Source: Ectopseudomonas composti (GTDB taxonomy: Bacteria > Pseudomonadota > Gammaproteobacteria > Pseudomonadales > Pseudomonadaceae). Taken from it: DNA of 64,000 bases. The notes below the pieces were generated by a model that did not search any database, was not told the origin of the DNA, and saw only the letters and a program-made list of their open reading frames with translations. The stretch is from positions 186,001-250,000 of the forward strand of contig NZ_FOWP01000005.1 in NCBI RefSeq assembly GCF_900115475.1, given 5' to 3'. Of the stretch, positions 38,021-46,297 are shown one piece after another. Numbering within the stretch: the first letter of the stretch is position 1; every line of letters begins with the position of its first letter. Position numbers and translations under genes: made by a program.

Positions 38021-38866
38021 ATGCATCGCCGTGCCGTGAAAAACCTGACATTCGCCTTGGCCACCCTGCTTGCCAGCTCCCTGGCCCAGGCCGATGACCT
38101 GCTGCAACGCATCCAGCAGGCAAAACAGATCACCATCGCTACCGAAGCCCGGTTCGCACCGTTCGAGTCGGTGGAGAACGGCAAGATCGTCGGTTATGGC
38201 GTCGATCTGATGAACTACGTGCTCAAGGATCTACCTGACGTCAAGGTCAAACAACTGGATCTGCCCTTCCAGGGCATTCTGCCGGGCCTGGATACCGGCA
38301 AGTTCGATTTCGTGGTCACCTCGGTCACGGTGAACAAGGCGCGCTTCGACCAGTTCGCCTTCACCGCGCCGATTGCGGAGTCCACCGTGGCGCTGCTCAA
38401 GCGTGCCGACGATGCTTCGGTCAGTAGCCTGAGCGACCTCAATGACAAGATCGTCGGCTCGCAGAGTGGTTCCGGTCAGCTGCAGGTGTTGATGGCCTAT
38501 GACGCCAAGCTCAAGGCCGAAGGTCAGCCGGGCCTCAGAGGCATTCGTGAATACGTCAGCTTCGACGAAGCCTATGCCGACCTGGCGCTCGGCCGTCTGG
38601 ATGGCGTGGCGCAGTCGCTGTCCAATCTGGGGCCGCTGATCAAGTCGCGCCCGGGCCTGTTCGTCACCCTGGATGAAATGCTCGGGCCGAAGACCTACTA
38701 CGGCTGGGTCGGCCGCAAGGGCGAGGATAGCGCCAGCCTGGTCAAGCTGTTCAGCGAAGGGATTGGCCGCGCCAACCGCGATGGCACGATGAAAGCCCTG
38801 CAGGAAAAATGGTTCGGTTTCAGCATGGACGTGCCTGCTGACGCCATGCCTGAGCCGAGCATCTGA
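38021..38866 (+). CDS. Amino-acid-type (family 3) ABC substrate-binding protein
   Basis: The 281-residue protein has a signal peptide (MHRRAVKNLTFALATLLASSLAQA) and a family 3 solute-binding fold: ITIATEARFAPFESVENGKIVGYGVDLM split over the first lobe, and LDTGKFDFVVTSVTVNKAR with the Arg that usually grips an alpha-carboxylate. It delivers its ligand to the two permeases encoded next. Being first in the operon with a hydrolase, DUF1989 protein and XRE-cupin regulator suggests an amino-acid-like ureido compound as ligand. Confidence 0.9.
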   Translation: MHRRAVKNLTFALATLLASSLAQADDLLQRIQQAKQITIATEARFAPFESVENGKIVGYGVDLMNYVLKDLPDVKVKQLDLPFQGILPGLDTGKFDFVVTSVTVNKARFDQFAFTAPIAESTVALLKRADDASVSSLSDLNDKIVGSQSGSGQLQVLMAYDAKLKAEGQPGLRGIREYVSFDEAYADLALGRLDGVAQSLSNLGPLIKSRPGLFVTLDEMLGPKTYYGWVGRKGEDSASLVKLFSEGIGRANRDGTMKALQEKWFGFSMDVPADAMPEPSI

Positions 38867-38876
38867 GTCGTCGCTG

Positions 38877-39533
38877 ATGAATGATTTTGGCGCTCGCTTC
38901 GCACTCTACTGGCCAGCTTTGCTCGACGGCGCGCTGACTACCTTGTGGTTGTGTCTGGCCGGCATGCTGCTGGGCTTCGTGCTCGGCGTGCTGATCTACT
39001 TGCTGGGCAATAGCCGCAGCCGTGGCTGCGTGGCGTTCGCCAGGGTCTACGTCAGTTTCTTTCGTGGCACGCCGATGCTGGCGCAGCTGCTGTTGCTGTT
39101 CTACCTGCCCGCCGGACTGGGGCTGGATGTTCCGGCGCTGGTCGCGGCAGGCCTGGCCTTGGCGATGAATACCGCGGCCTATCAGTCGCAGATTCTGCGC
39201 AGCGGTTTCGCCGCCATCCCGGCCGGGCAGTTGGAGGCCGCGGCGGTGTTCAGCATCAGCCGCTGGCGCATGTTGCTGCATATCCAGTTGCCGCAGGTGC
39301 TGCGTCTGACCCTGCCGGCGCTGATCTCCGAGCTGATCGATGTGATCAAGGTGTCGGCGGTGGTCTCGGTGATATCCATCACCGACCTGATGCGGGTCAG
39401 CCAGCAACTGGTGTCGCAGACCTACCGACCGCTCGAGGTCTACCTGGTCGCGGCGCTGTTCTACCTGGCGTTGACCAGCCTGCTGGCCCTGCTCGGGCGT
39501 GAGCTGGAACGACGCTGGCAGGCCCGCAGCTGA
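38877..39533 (+). CDS. Amino-acid-type ABC permease 1
   Basis: The 218-residue HisM/GlnP-like permease has about five membrane segments and the EAA-like loop GQLEAAAVFSISRWRMLLHIQLPQVL (about 120-145), which docks on the ATPase. It also has YVSFFRGTPMLAQLLLLFY. It pairs with the permease encoded immediately after; its TGA overlaps the next ATG by one base. Confidence 0.9.
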   Translation: MNDFGARFALYWPALLDGALTTLWLCLAGMLLGFVLGVLIYLLGNSRSRGCVAFARVYVSFFRGTPMLAQLLLLFYLPAGLGLDVPALVAAGLALAMNTAAYQSQILRSGFAAIPAGQLEAAAVFSISRWRMLLHIQLPQVLRLTLPALISELIDVIKVSAVVSVISITDLMRVSQQLVSQTYRPLEVYLVAALFYLALTSLLALLGRELERRWQARS

Positions 39534-40180
39534 TGGAGAACTGGATGAACTACCTCCCCGATTTCGGTCAGGCGCTGCTGGTCACCCTGGGCATCAGTTT
39601 TGCCGGCGCGGCCTTCGGTCTGCTGCTGGGCTTCGTGCTCAATGCCCTGCGCCTGGCCGTGCCCGGTTTCATCGGCCTGTATCGGCTTTACGTCTGGCTG
39701 GTGCGCGGAACACCGTTCCTGGCCCAACTGCTGCTGATCTACTTTGGCCTGCCGGTGCTGGGCCTGACCCTCGATGCGGTACAGGCCAGCATTCTGGCGC
39801 TGGGCCTGTACAGCGCGGCCTATTTCGCCGAGCTGCTGCGCTCGGCCTGGGCCAGCGTGCCCAACGGGCAGTTGGAGGCGGCGCGCGTGCACGGCCTCAG
39901 TGGCGTGCAGACTTTCTGGCATATCCAGGCGCCGCAGGCCATGGCCTTCGCCCTGCCGCTGCTGGGCAACCAGGTGATCCTGACCATCAAGGAAAGCGCG
40001 GTGGCGTCGATCATCACCGTGCCGGAACTGACCATGACCGCCGGACAGATCGTGTCCAGCACCTTTTCCTATGTCGTGCCCTATGTGCTGCTGGTGCTTT
40101 CGTACTGGCTGCTGACGCTGCTGGTCGGTTTCGTTGCCGCCGGGCTTGGCCGGCGTGCCACGCGCTACCTGCGAGGATGA
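39533..40180 (+). CDS. Amino-acid-type ABC permease 2
   Basis: The 215-residue permease resembles its neighbour: YVWLVRGTPFLAQLLLIYFG and the ATPase-docking loop GQLEAARVHGLSGVQTFWHIQAPQ. Start ATG 39533 overlaps the stop of permease 1; ATG 39545 is possible. The two should form a heterodimeric channel. Its stop is 4 bases before the ATPase-hydrolase fusion gene. Confidence 0.9.
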   Translation: MENWMNYLPDFGQALLVTLGISFAGAAFGLLLGFVLNALRLAVPGFIGLYRLYVWLVRGTPFLAQLLLIYFGLPVLGLTLDAVQASILALGLYSAAYFAELLRSAWASVPNGQLEAARVHGLSGVQTFWHIQAPQAMAFALPLLGNQVILTIKESAVASIITVPELTMTAGQIVSSTFSYVVPYVLLVLSYWLLTLLVGFVAAGLGRRATRYLRG

Positions 40181-40184
40181 ATCG

Positions 40185-42212
40185 ATGAGCAACCTCCCCC
40201 TTCTTGAACTGCGCGGCGTGGGCAAGTCCTACGGCGCCAACCGCGTGCTGCAGGGCTTCGACCTCAGTGTGCACGCGGGCGAGATCGTCTCGCTGATCGG
40301 CCCGTCCGGTTCGGGCAAGACCACCGCGCTGCGTTGCATGAATTTTCTCGAAGCCTATGACGAAGGCGAGGTGTGGATCGACGGCCAACTGCTCGGTTAC
40401 AGCGGCCCGGGCCGCAAACCGCGGGATCAGGACAGCCCCGCGGCCATCGCCGAGGTGCGCCGGCCGCTGTCCATGGTATTCCAGCAATTCAACCTGTGGC
40501 CGCACATGACCGTGCTGGAGAACGTCATGGCGCCCCTGCTGCTGGGCAAGGGCATGAACAAGGGCGAAGCGCGTGCCCTGGCCGAAAGCGCGCTGCAGCG
40601 TGTCGGCCTGGCGGCCAAGGCCGATGCCTACCCCGCGCGGCTTTCCGGTGGTCAGCAGCAACGTGTCGGTATCGCCCGGGCGCTGGCGGTGAAACCGAGA
40701 CTGATGCTGCTCGATGAGCCGACCTCGGCGCTCGACCCGGAGCTGGTCGAGGAAGTGCTGCAGGTGATCCGCAGCCTGGCTGACGATGGCATGACCATGG
40801 TCATGGTCACCCACGAGATGAGCTTTGCCGCGCAGATTTCCAGCCAGGTGGTGTTCATGGAGGCCGGACGCATCGTCGAGACCGGCGCGCCGGGTGAGAT
40901 GTTCCAGCAACCGGCCACCGAGCGCCTGAAACAGTTCCTCAAGCCCTGGTTCAACCGCAGCCTCAGCCCGCGTGCGGAGGTGACGGCTGTACGGGTGATG
41001 AATGCCGTGCGTGGCGAACGCCTGCAGGGTTTGCTGACAACCCTGGCCGACTTCGGTGGCCTTGAGGGTGGCGGGATGAATCGCCAGGCGCTGTCGGCGG
41101 AGGATCTCGACGCGCGCGCCTGGCTGATCGGCGAGGCCCGGCGTATCGGTTGCCGGGTGTGGACGGATGCCTGCGCCAACCTGTTCATTCGCCGCGACGG
41201 CCTGGAAGACCTGCCGCCGGTGATGACCGGCAGCCATATCGATACCCAGCCCAACGGTGGCCGTTATGACGGCTGCTACGGCGTGATGGCCGGGCTGGAA
41301 TGCCTGCTGGCCCTGCATGACCAGAACCTGCGTACGCGCCGGCCTATCGAGCTGGTGGTCTGGACCAACGAGGAAGGCAGCCGTTTCAGCCCGGGGGCCA
41401 TGGGCTCCAGTGCCTTCGTCGAACCACAGCGCATGAGCGCCTATCGGGGCAGCCTCGATGCCAATGGCATCAGCCTGGGGCAGGCGCTGGACGCCCATGC
41501 CGAGCGTTTCGCCGACCTGCCGCTGCGCGAGAAGATCGCCGCCCATGCTTTCGTCGAGCTGCATATCGAACAGGGCCCGGTGCTGGAGCGTGCCGAGGTG
41601 CCACTGGGGGTGGTGTCCGGCATTCAGGGCGTGCGCTGGTATCAGATTCGCTGCCAGGGCGCCTCGGCCCACGCCGGTACCACGCCCATGGACATGCGGC
41701 GTGACGCCATGCTGCAGGCCACGCGTTGCCTGCCGGCCATCGAGGCTTTGGCCGAGCGCCTGGCCGGTGCCGAACAGCGCCTGACCTTCGGCCGCTGGCA
41801 GGTGAAACCCAATTCGATCAATACCGTGGCGGGCGACGTGACCTTCAGCATCGACTTCCGCCATGCCGACCCGGCCGTGCTGGAGGCCTTCGACGCCGAG
41901 TTGCCGAACTGCCTGCCCGAAGGCGCCGAGCTGCAGCCACTGTTCAGCCATCCGCCGGTGGCCTTCGAGGCCGGCATCGTCGAGGTGCTGCAGCAGGCCG
42001 CCGATGCCACGGGTGAGGCGTCCCTGAGCCTGCGCTCTGGTGCCTTCCACGATGCCATGTACCTGGCTGGGCATTGCCCCACCGGCATGCTGTTCGTGCC
42101 CAGCCGCGATGGCATCAGCCACAACCCCAACGAATACACCGAACCTTCCCAGCTCGAAGCCGGCGCCCGTGCGCTGGCCTGGAGCCTCGTCCAACTGGCC
42201 GAACAAGTCTGA
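40185..42212 (+). CDS. Fusion: ABC transporter ATPase joined to M20 N-carbamoyl-amino-acid/allantoate amidohydrolase
   Basis: One 675-residue frame holds two complete enzymes. Residues 1-260 are a HAAT-type ATPase: Walker A GPSGSGKTT (39-47), signature LSGGQ (153-157), Walker B LMLLDEP (173-179), H-loop His210. Residues 272-675 are an M20 zinc amidohydrolase: GSHIDTQPNGGRYDG (His351, Asp362), NEEGSRF (Glu396/397), LHIEQG (His460), HAGTTPM (496-502) and SHNPNE (His646). The 11-residue join has a GGAGG at 40976-40980, a TGA in the +1 frame at 40981 and GTG-ATG at 40995-41000. So two genes may recently have become one, the hydrolase may also be started internally, or a one-base sequence error has fused them. 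The hydrolase family cleaves N-carbamoyl amino acids, allantoate or ureidoglycine. Confidence 0.85.
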   Translation: MSNLPLLELRGVGKSYGANRVLQGFDLSVHAGEIVSLIGPSGSGKTTALRCMNFLEAYDEGEVWIDGQLLGYSGPGRKPRDQDSPAAIAEVRRPLSMVFQQFNLWPHMTVLENVMAPLLLGKGMNKGEARALAESALQRVGLAAKADAYPARLSGGQQQRVGIARALAVKPRLMLLDEPTSALDPELVEEVLQVIRSLADDGMTMVMVTHEMSFAAQISSQVVFMEAGRIVETGAPGEMFQQPATERLKQFLKPWFNRSLSPRAEVTAVRVMNAVRGERLQGLLTTLADFGGLEGGGMNRQALSAEDLDARAWLIGEARRIGCRVWTDACANLFIRRDGLEDLPPVMTGSHIDTQPNGGRYDGCYGVMAGLECLLALHDQNLRTRRPIELVVWTNEEGSRFSPGAMGSSAFVEPQRMSAYRGSLDANGISLGQALDAHAERFADLPLREKIAAHAFVELHIEQGPVLERAEVPLGVVSGIQGVRWYQIRCQGASAHAGTTPMDMRRDAMLQATRCLPAIEALAERLAGAEQRLTFGRWQVKPNSINTVAGDVTFSIDFRHADPAVLEAFDAELPNCLPEGAELQPLFSHPPVAFEAGIVEVLQQAADATGEASLSLRSGAFHDAMYLAGHCPTGMLFVPSRDGISHNPNEYTEPSQLEAGARALAWSLVQLAEQV

Positions 42213-42239
42213 TCTGCCATTGCCCACCTAGGAGCGACC

Positions 42240-42953
42240 ATGAGCCATTCCAACCACGCCCACGACTATCCCGCCTGCTGCCAGCCCGACAACGGCGCCG
42301 CGCTGGGCATCAATGCCACCCTCAACGAGCCGCTGTCGGCCGACGGTACGCCCGAGCTGGGCAAGACCTACACCGTACCGGCCCGCTGTGGCCGCGCCGT
42401 GCGCCTGAAGGCCGGTGAGGTGATCAAGATCATCAACACCCACGGCACCCAGGTCTGCGACACCTGGCTGTTCAACAGCGAAGACCTCAGCGAATTCCTT
42501 TCCATGGAACACGCCCGTGCGCATATCGACCGCATCATCCCCAAGGCGGGTGACGAGCTGTTCAGCAACCGTCGCCGCACCATCGGCACCTTGCTGAGCG
42601 ACACCTCGCCGGGCGTGCACGACACCCTGATCGCCGCCTGCGACCTGCATCGCTATACCAACCTCGGTGTCGAGGGTTATCACGACAGCTGCGCCGACAA
42701 CATGCGCCTGGCCTTGCAGGCCATCGGTCTGCGTGCCCGTGAAGTGCCGCAGCCGTTCAACCTGTGGATGAACATCCCGGTCAAGGCGGACTACAGCATC
42801 GAGTGGCTGCCACCGGTTTCCAAGGCCGGTGACTACGTGGAAATCCAGGCAGCCATGGACTGCGTGGTGGTGATGTCCGCCTGCCCTCAGGACATCGTGC
42901 CGATCAACGACCTGAACCCGGTGGAAGTGCACTTCGTGGTCAGCGCCGGCTGA
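42240..42953 (+). CDS. DUF1989 (urea-carboxylase-associated) family protein
   Basis: The 237-residue protein has the family pattern: TVPARCGRAVRLKAGEVIKIINTHGTQVCDTWLFN, EFLSMEHARAHIDRI, GYHDSCADNMRLAL and PQPFNLWMNIPV, with conserved Cys and His that could bind metal. GGAGCGACC precedes the ATG. The family often accompanies urea carboxylase or ureide genes, and its activity in this setting is not known. Together with the amidohydrolase it suggests the operon handles a ureido compound. Confidence 0.85.
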   Translation: MSHSNHAHDYPACCQPDNGAALGINATLNEPLSADGTPELGKTYTVPARCGRAVRLKAGEVIKIINTHGTQVCDTWLFNSEDLSEFLSMEHARAHIDRIIPKAGDELFSNRRRTIGTLLSDTSPGVHDTLIAACDLHRYTNLGVEGYHDSCADNMRLALQAIGLRAREVPQPFNLWMNIPVKADYSIEWLPPVSKAGDYVEIQAAMDCVVVMSACPQDIVPINDLNPVEVHFVVSAG

Positions 42954-43012
42954 CCTGCTGCCAGGCCTGTGCCTCTCTGGCATGGGCCTGGCATAACGTA
43001 CAGAGTCACGCC

Positions 43013-43046
43013 AAGGGCGTTCACGGCTTAATTCCGTGAGCGCCTT
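43013..43046 (+). terminator. Hairpin after the DUF1989 gene
   Basis: AAGGGCGTTCACGG (43013-43026) and CCGTGAGCGCCTT (43034-43046) form a long stem with one bulge over a 7-base loop. It has no T run, so it may be a weak terminator, an RNA-stabilising element, or an operator in front of the regulator gene. Confidence 0.45.
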
Positions 43047-43097
43047 GCGCGATACTGTGCCGTTCGTGGTTGTACCCGTTGTCATCCATTGATCGAG

Positions 43098-43712
43098 ATG
43101 TACATGCGCAAACCCAGTCCTACCCCTTCGACCAAGGCTCACCACACCGATGGCCTGCCCAGCCTGGGCATGCGTCTGCGCCATGCGCGCAAGGTCGCCG
43201 GGCTGACCCTCAAGCAGGTGGCGGTTGCCGCTGGCTGCTCGGAAAGCCTGATCTCCAAGCTGGAGAACGATGCGGCTTCGCCTTCGCTGGCCATGCTGCA
43301 CCGTTTGGCGGGTGCGCTGGGCAGCAACGTGTCGACGCTCACGTCCGAGGAATGGGTATCCGACGAGCCCGTGCTGCGCGCCGGCGACAGGCCGGTGAAG
43401 CGTTTCGTCAAACGCAACAAGGACGGCGAGATAGGCCTGGAGCGCATCACGCATCTGCAGAAGGGTGGTCTGCTGCAGGGCAATATCCATATCGTTGCGC
43501 CTGGCGTGGCCAGCGATGGCCTGATCGAACACCCCGGTGAGGAAATGGGCTACGTGCTGACCGGCAGCATCGAGCTGACCATCGGCGAGCAGACCTACAG
43601 CCTGACGGCTGGCGATGCCTTCCATTTCCCCAGCAACCTGCCTCACGGCTACCGCAACGGTGGCGATAGCGAGGCCCGCATTCTCTGGGTCAATACGCCG
43701 GTCACCTTCTGA
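43098..43712 (+). CDS. XRE-cupin transcriptional regulator
   Basis: From ATG 43098 the protein has 204 residues; TTG 43089 or ATG 43104 are alternatives. An XRE-type helix-turn-helix (LRHARKVAGLTLKQVAVAAGCSESLISKLEN, about 27-57) precedes a C-terminal cupin domain (EHPGEEMGYVLTGSIELTIG, GDAFHFPSNLPHGYRN). This PuuR-like architecture usually represses nitrogen-compound catabolic genes and senses the substrate through the cupin. It is the natural regulator of the preceding ABC-hydrolase operon. Confidence 0.9.
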   Translation: MYMRKPSPTPSTKAHHTDGLPSLGMRLRHARKVAGLTLKQVAVAAGCSESLISKLENDAASPSLAMLHRLAGALGSNVSTLTSEEWVSDEPVLRAGDRPVKRFVKRNKDGEIGLERITHLQKGGLLQGNIHIVAPGVASDGLIEHPGEEMGYVLTGSIELTIGEQTYSLTAGDAFHFPSNLPHGYRNGGDSEARILWVNTPVTF

Positions 43713-43803
43713 TCGGGGCCGATGCATCGGCTGCCAGGCGGCCATGGTCAGGCAGCAGAAAAATCATTAGAGTTTTCCGACTTGTCAGGAAAATTCACTC
43801 GAT

Positions 43804-44682
43804 ATGAGCCGAGACCTTCCACCACTCAATGCCCTGCGCGCTTTCGAGGCTGCCGCTCGCCTGCAGAGCGTCAGCCGTGCCGGCGATGAGCTGCATGTCA
43901 CCCACGGTGCGATCAGCCGGCAGATTCGTGCGCTGGAGGAACAGCTCGGGGTCAGCCTGTTCGACAAGGACGGGCGCGGCGTAAAACTCACCGATGCCGG
44001 CTTGCGCCTGCGCGATGTCACCTCGGAAAGCTTCGAGCGCTTGCGTGGCGTCTGTGCCGACCTGCGCCGTCAGCAGGAAGAGCGGCCCTTCGTGCTTGGT
44101 TGCCCCGGCAGCCTGCTGGCGCGCTGGTTCATCCCGCGGCTGGATCGCCTGCAGCGCGAACTGCCGGAGTTGCGCCTGCAGCTCTCGGCTAGCCAAGGCG
44201 AGCTGGACCCGCGCGGCGCCGAGGTGGACGCCACCCTGCTGTTCGCCGACCCGCCGTGGCCGGCCGACATGCAGGTCTTCGAGCTGGCGCCCGAACGCAT
44301 CGGTCCGGTGCTCAGCCCGCGCTATGTCAATCACGCGCAACTGAGCGCCGTCAGTGCCGACGCGTTGTATGCCGAGCCGCTGCTGCACACCACTTCGCGG
44401 CCACAGGCCTGGCCGCAGTGGGCGCATGCGCAGGGGCTGGCGTCCGAGCGGCTGCAACAAGGGCAGGGCTTCGAGCACCTCTACTATCTGCTGGAGGCGG
44501 CCGCGGCCGGGCTGGGCGTGGCCATCGCCCCGCAAACGCTGGTGGCGGATGACCTGCGTGCCGGTCGCCTGGTGGCGCCCTGGGGCTTCGTCGAAACCAC
44601 GGGTTGCCTGGCGCTATGGACGCGTCGCGCCGATCCGCGCAGTGAACGTCTGGCGCAGTGGCTGAGGAGCGAGCTGGCGTAG
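43804..44682 (+). CDS. trpI: TrpI, LysR-type activator of trpBA
   Basis: The 292-residue protein begins [20 protein letters not shown] and continues with [20 protein letters not shown] and [16 protein letters not shown]. Its effector domain contains [44 protein letters not shown] and [14 protein letters not shown]. These closely match Pseudomonas TrpI as I know it, not a generic GcvA. TrpI activates trpBA in response to indole-glycerol phosphate. In the usual arrangement it is adjacent to and divergent from trpB; here orientation is kept, but 6.1 kb lies between. Confidence 0.85.
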   Translation: MSRDLPPLNALRAFEAAARLQSVSRAGDELHVTHGAISRQIRALEEQLGVSLFDKDGRGVKLTDAGLRLRDVTSESFERLRGVCADLRRQQEERPFVLGCPGSLLARWFIPRLDRLQRELPELRLQLSASQGELDPRGAEVDATLLFADPPWPADMQVFELAPERIGPVLSPRYVNHAQLSAVSADALYAEPLLHTTSRPQAWPQWAHAQGLASERLQQGQGFEHLYYLLEAAAAGLGVAIAPQTLVADDLRAGRLVAPWGFVETTGCLALWTRRADPRSERLAQWLRSELA

Positions 44683-44717
44683 CGTCGGCGATGTTGCCAA
44701 GTTGGTAGGGTACGGAT

Positions 44718-44736
44718 GACAATGCAATTCATTGTC
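44718..44736 (+). promoter_or_regulatory. Fur box before the first FecI-type sigma gene
   Basis: GACAATGCAATTCATTGTC is a 7-5-7 perfect dyad and matches 14 of the 19 positions of the classical Fur consensus. It ends 20 bases before the sigma-factor ATG, where bound Fe-Fur would block transcription in iron-rich conditions. Confidence 0.85.
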
Positions 44737-44756
44737 ATTTGATACGAAATCGCGCT

Positions 44757-45263
44757 ATGCCCGCCGACGCCCAGGTGCTGCACACCCTCTACCGTGACCA
44801 TCACAACTGGCTGCAAGGTTGGTTGCGCCGGCGCCTGGGCAACGGCTGCGATGCTGCTGATCTGGCGCAGGACACCTTCGTGCGCCTGTTGCGCGCCGGC
44901 AACGCGGCGAGCATTCGCGAGCCACGTGACTACCTGGCCACCGTGGCGCGTGGGCTGATGGTCGACTTCCTGCGTCGACGTTCTCTGGAACAGGCCTACC
45001 TCGATGTGTTGGCCAGCCAGCCGCAGGCCGAACAGCCCAGTGCCGAGCAGCAGGCGCTGCTGCTGGAAGCACTGATGGAGGTCGATCGCATGCTCGTCGG
45101 CCTTGGCCGTACAGTGCGCGAGGTGTTCATCCTGTCTCAGCTCGACGGCCTCACCTACGCGCAGATCGCCGCCCGCCTGGGCATTTCCCTGCGCAGCGTG
45201 AACACCTACATGGCTCGCGCCGTGGAGCATTGCTGCCTGCTGCAGGCGGGCTGGCAATCGTGA
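44757..45263 (+). CDS. FecI-type ECF sigma factor 1
   Basis: From ATG 44757 the protein has 168 residues. Region 2 is at about 5-75 (LHTLYRDHHNWLQGWLRRRL, DLAQDTFVRLL) and region 4 at about 105-160 (VREVFILSQLDGLTYAQIAARLGISLRSVNTYM). Iron-starvation sigma factors of this kind transcribe the receptor gene next door when the FecR partner signals siderophore uptake. Its TGA overlaps the GTG of fecR. Confidence 0.92.
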   Translation: MPADAQVLHTLYRDHHNWLQGWLRRRLGNGCDAADLAQDTFVRLLRAGNAASIREPRDYLATVARGLMVDFLRRRSLEQAYLDVLASQPQAEQPSAEQQALLLEALMEVDRMLVGLGRTVREVFILSQLDGLTYAQIAARLGISLRSVNTYMARAVEHCCLLQAGWQS

Positions 45264-46201
45264 ACGAGGCGCAGCGCGCCGCACTCAAGGCGGCCAGTGG
45301 TTGGTACGCGCGGCTGTGCTCCGGCGACAGCGATACCCATGAGCAGCAGGCCTGGCAGCACTGGTACGACGCTAACGCGCAGCATCGTCAGGCCTGGCAA
45401 CAGATCGAGAAGCTGCGAGAACAAATGGGCCTGCTGCCCGGCCCCATTGCGTCGTCGACCCTGCGTGGCGTCCACCATGGCCGGCGCCGCCTGCTCGGCA
45501 GCCTGGCCCTGGTTGGTCTGGCATTGCCGCTGGGCTGGTTCGCCTGGCACAGCGATACGCGGCGCTACTGGCTGGCCGACTACCGCAGCGGTGTAGGTGA
45601 GCGCCGCCAATGGCAGCTGAGCGATGGCAGCCAGTTGATGCTCGGCACCGCCAGCGCCGCGCAATGGCATGTCGACGGACAGCGTCGCCTGCTGCGTCTG
45701 GTCAGTGGCGAGGCGCTGATCCAAAGTCCGGACGAGGCCCGACCACTGCTGGTGGAAATGCGTCATGGCCTGGTGCGCAGCGAGGGCGCGCGTTTCTGCG
45801 TGCGCAGCGATGAGCAGGGCTGTCGCGTTGCGGTGCTGGAGCACCGCGTAGAGGTTGCGCCGCTGCGGCATCTGCAGGCCATGCAGCCACTGGCTGCCGG
45901 GCAGCAATTGCGTTTCGATGCCGAACGACTCGGGCCGCCGCGGGCCAACGATGCCGCCACGACGGCCTGGACGCAGGGCAGCCTGATCGCACTGGATCAG
46001 CCGCTGGGCGAGGTGATCGCCGAGCTGGCGCGCTACCGCCATGGCGTGCTGCGCCTCGACCCGGCCCTGGCCGGATTGAAGGTGTCCGGCAGCTTCCCGT
46101 TGGCCGATACCGATCGTGCCCTGGCCGCGCTGGAGCACAGCTTCCCGCTGCGTGTGGTGAGGCGCAGCGATTACTGGGTGACGCTGGTGCCAAAGGTTTA
46201 A
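45260..46201 (+). CDS. FecR-type sigma regulator 1
   Basis: Start is GTG 45260 overlapping the sigma-factor stop, giving 313 residues. The N-terminal cytosolic part (DUF4880-like; AASGWYARLCSGDSDTHEQQAWQHWYDAN) is followed by a single membrane segment (LLGSLALVGLALPLGWFAW, about 84-102) and a periplasmic FecR domain (WQLSDGSQLMLGTASA). It relays the receptor signal to FecI. Confidence 0.92.
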   Translation: MNEAQRAALKAASGWYARLCSGDSDTHEQQAWQHWYDANAQHRQAWQQIEKLREQMGLLPGPIASSTLRGVHHGRRRLLGSLALVGLALPLGWFAWHSDTRRYWLADYRSGVGERRQWQLSDGSQLMLGTASAAQWHVDGQRRLLRLVSGEALIQSPDEARPLLVEMRHGLVRSEGARFCVRSDEQGCRVAVLEHRVEVAPLRHLQAMQPLAAGQQLRFDAERLGPPRANDAATTAWTQGSLIALDQPLGEVIAELARYRHGVLRLDPALAGLKVSGSFPLADTDRALAALEHSFPLRVVRRSDYWVTLVPKV

Positions 46202-46297
46202 TTGGCAAAAATATTCATTTTCGTTTGCACTTTTTTCTCGACTGGATCGGCCCTTCTGAAATATCGGCTACAGGCCTTTCGTTCCCAGGGGAAATCC

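Noticed and set aside
43804..44682. Generic GcvA-like LysR regulator belonging to the neighbouring iron-uptake genes
   Set aside because: The N-terminus and several effector-domain blocks match Pseudomonas TrpI, and the orientation relative to trpBA is the ancestral one.
45260..46201. Longer FecR start at 45230
   Set aside because: It would overlap the sigma-factor gene by 34 bases and add an unrelated leader; the GTG overlapping the stop codon is the usual coupling.
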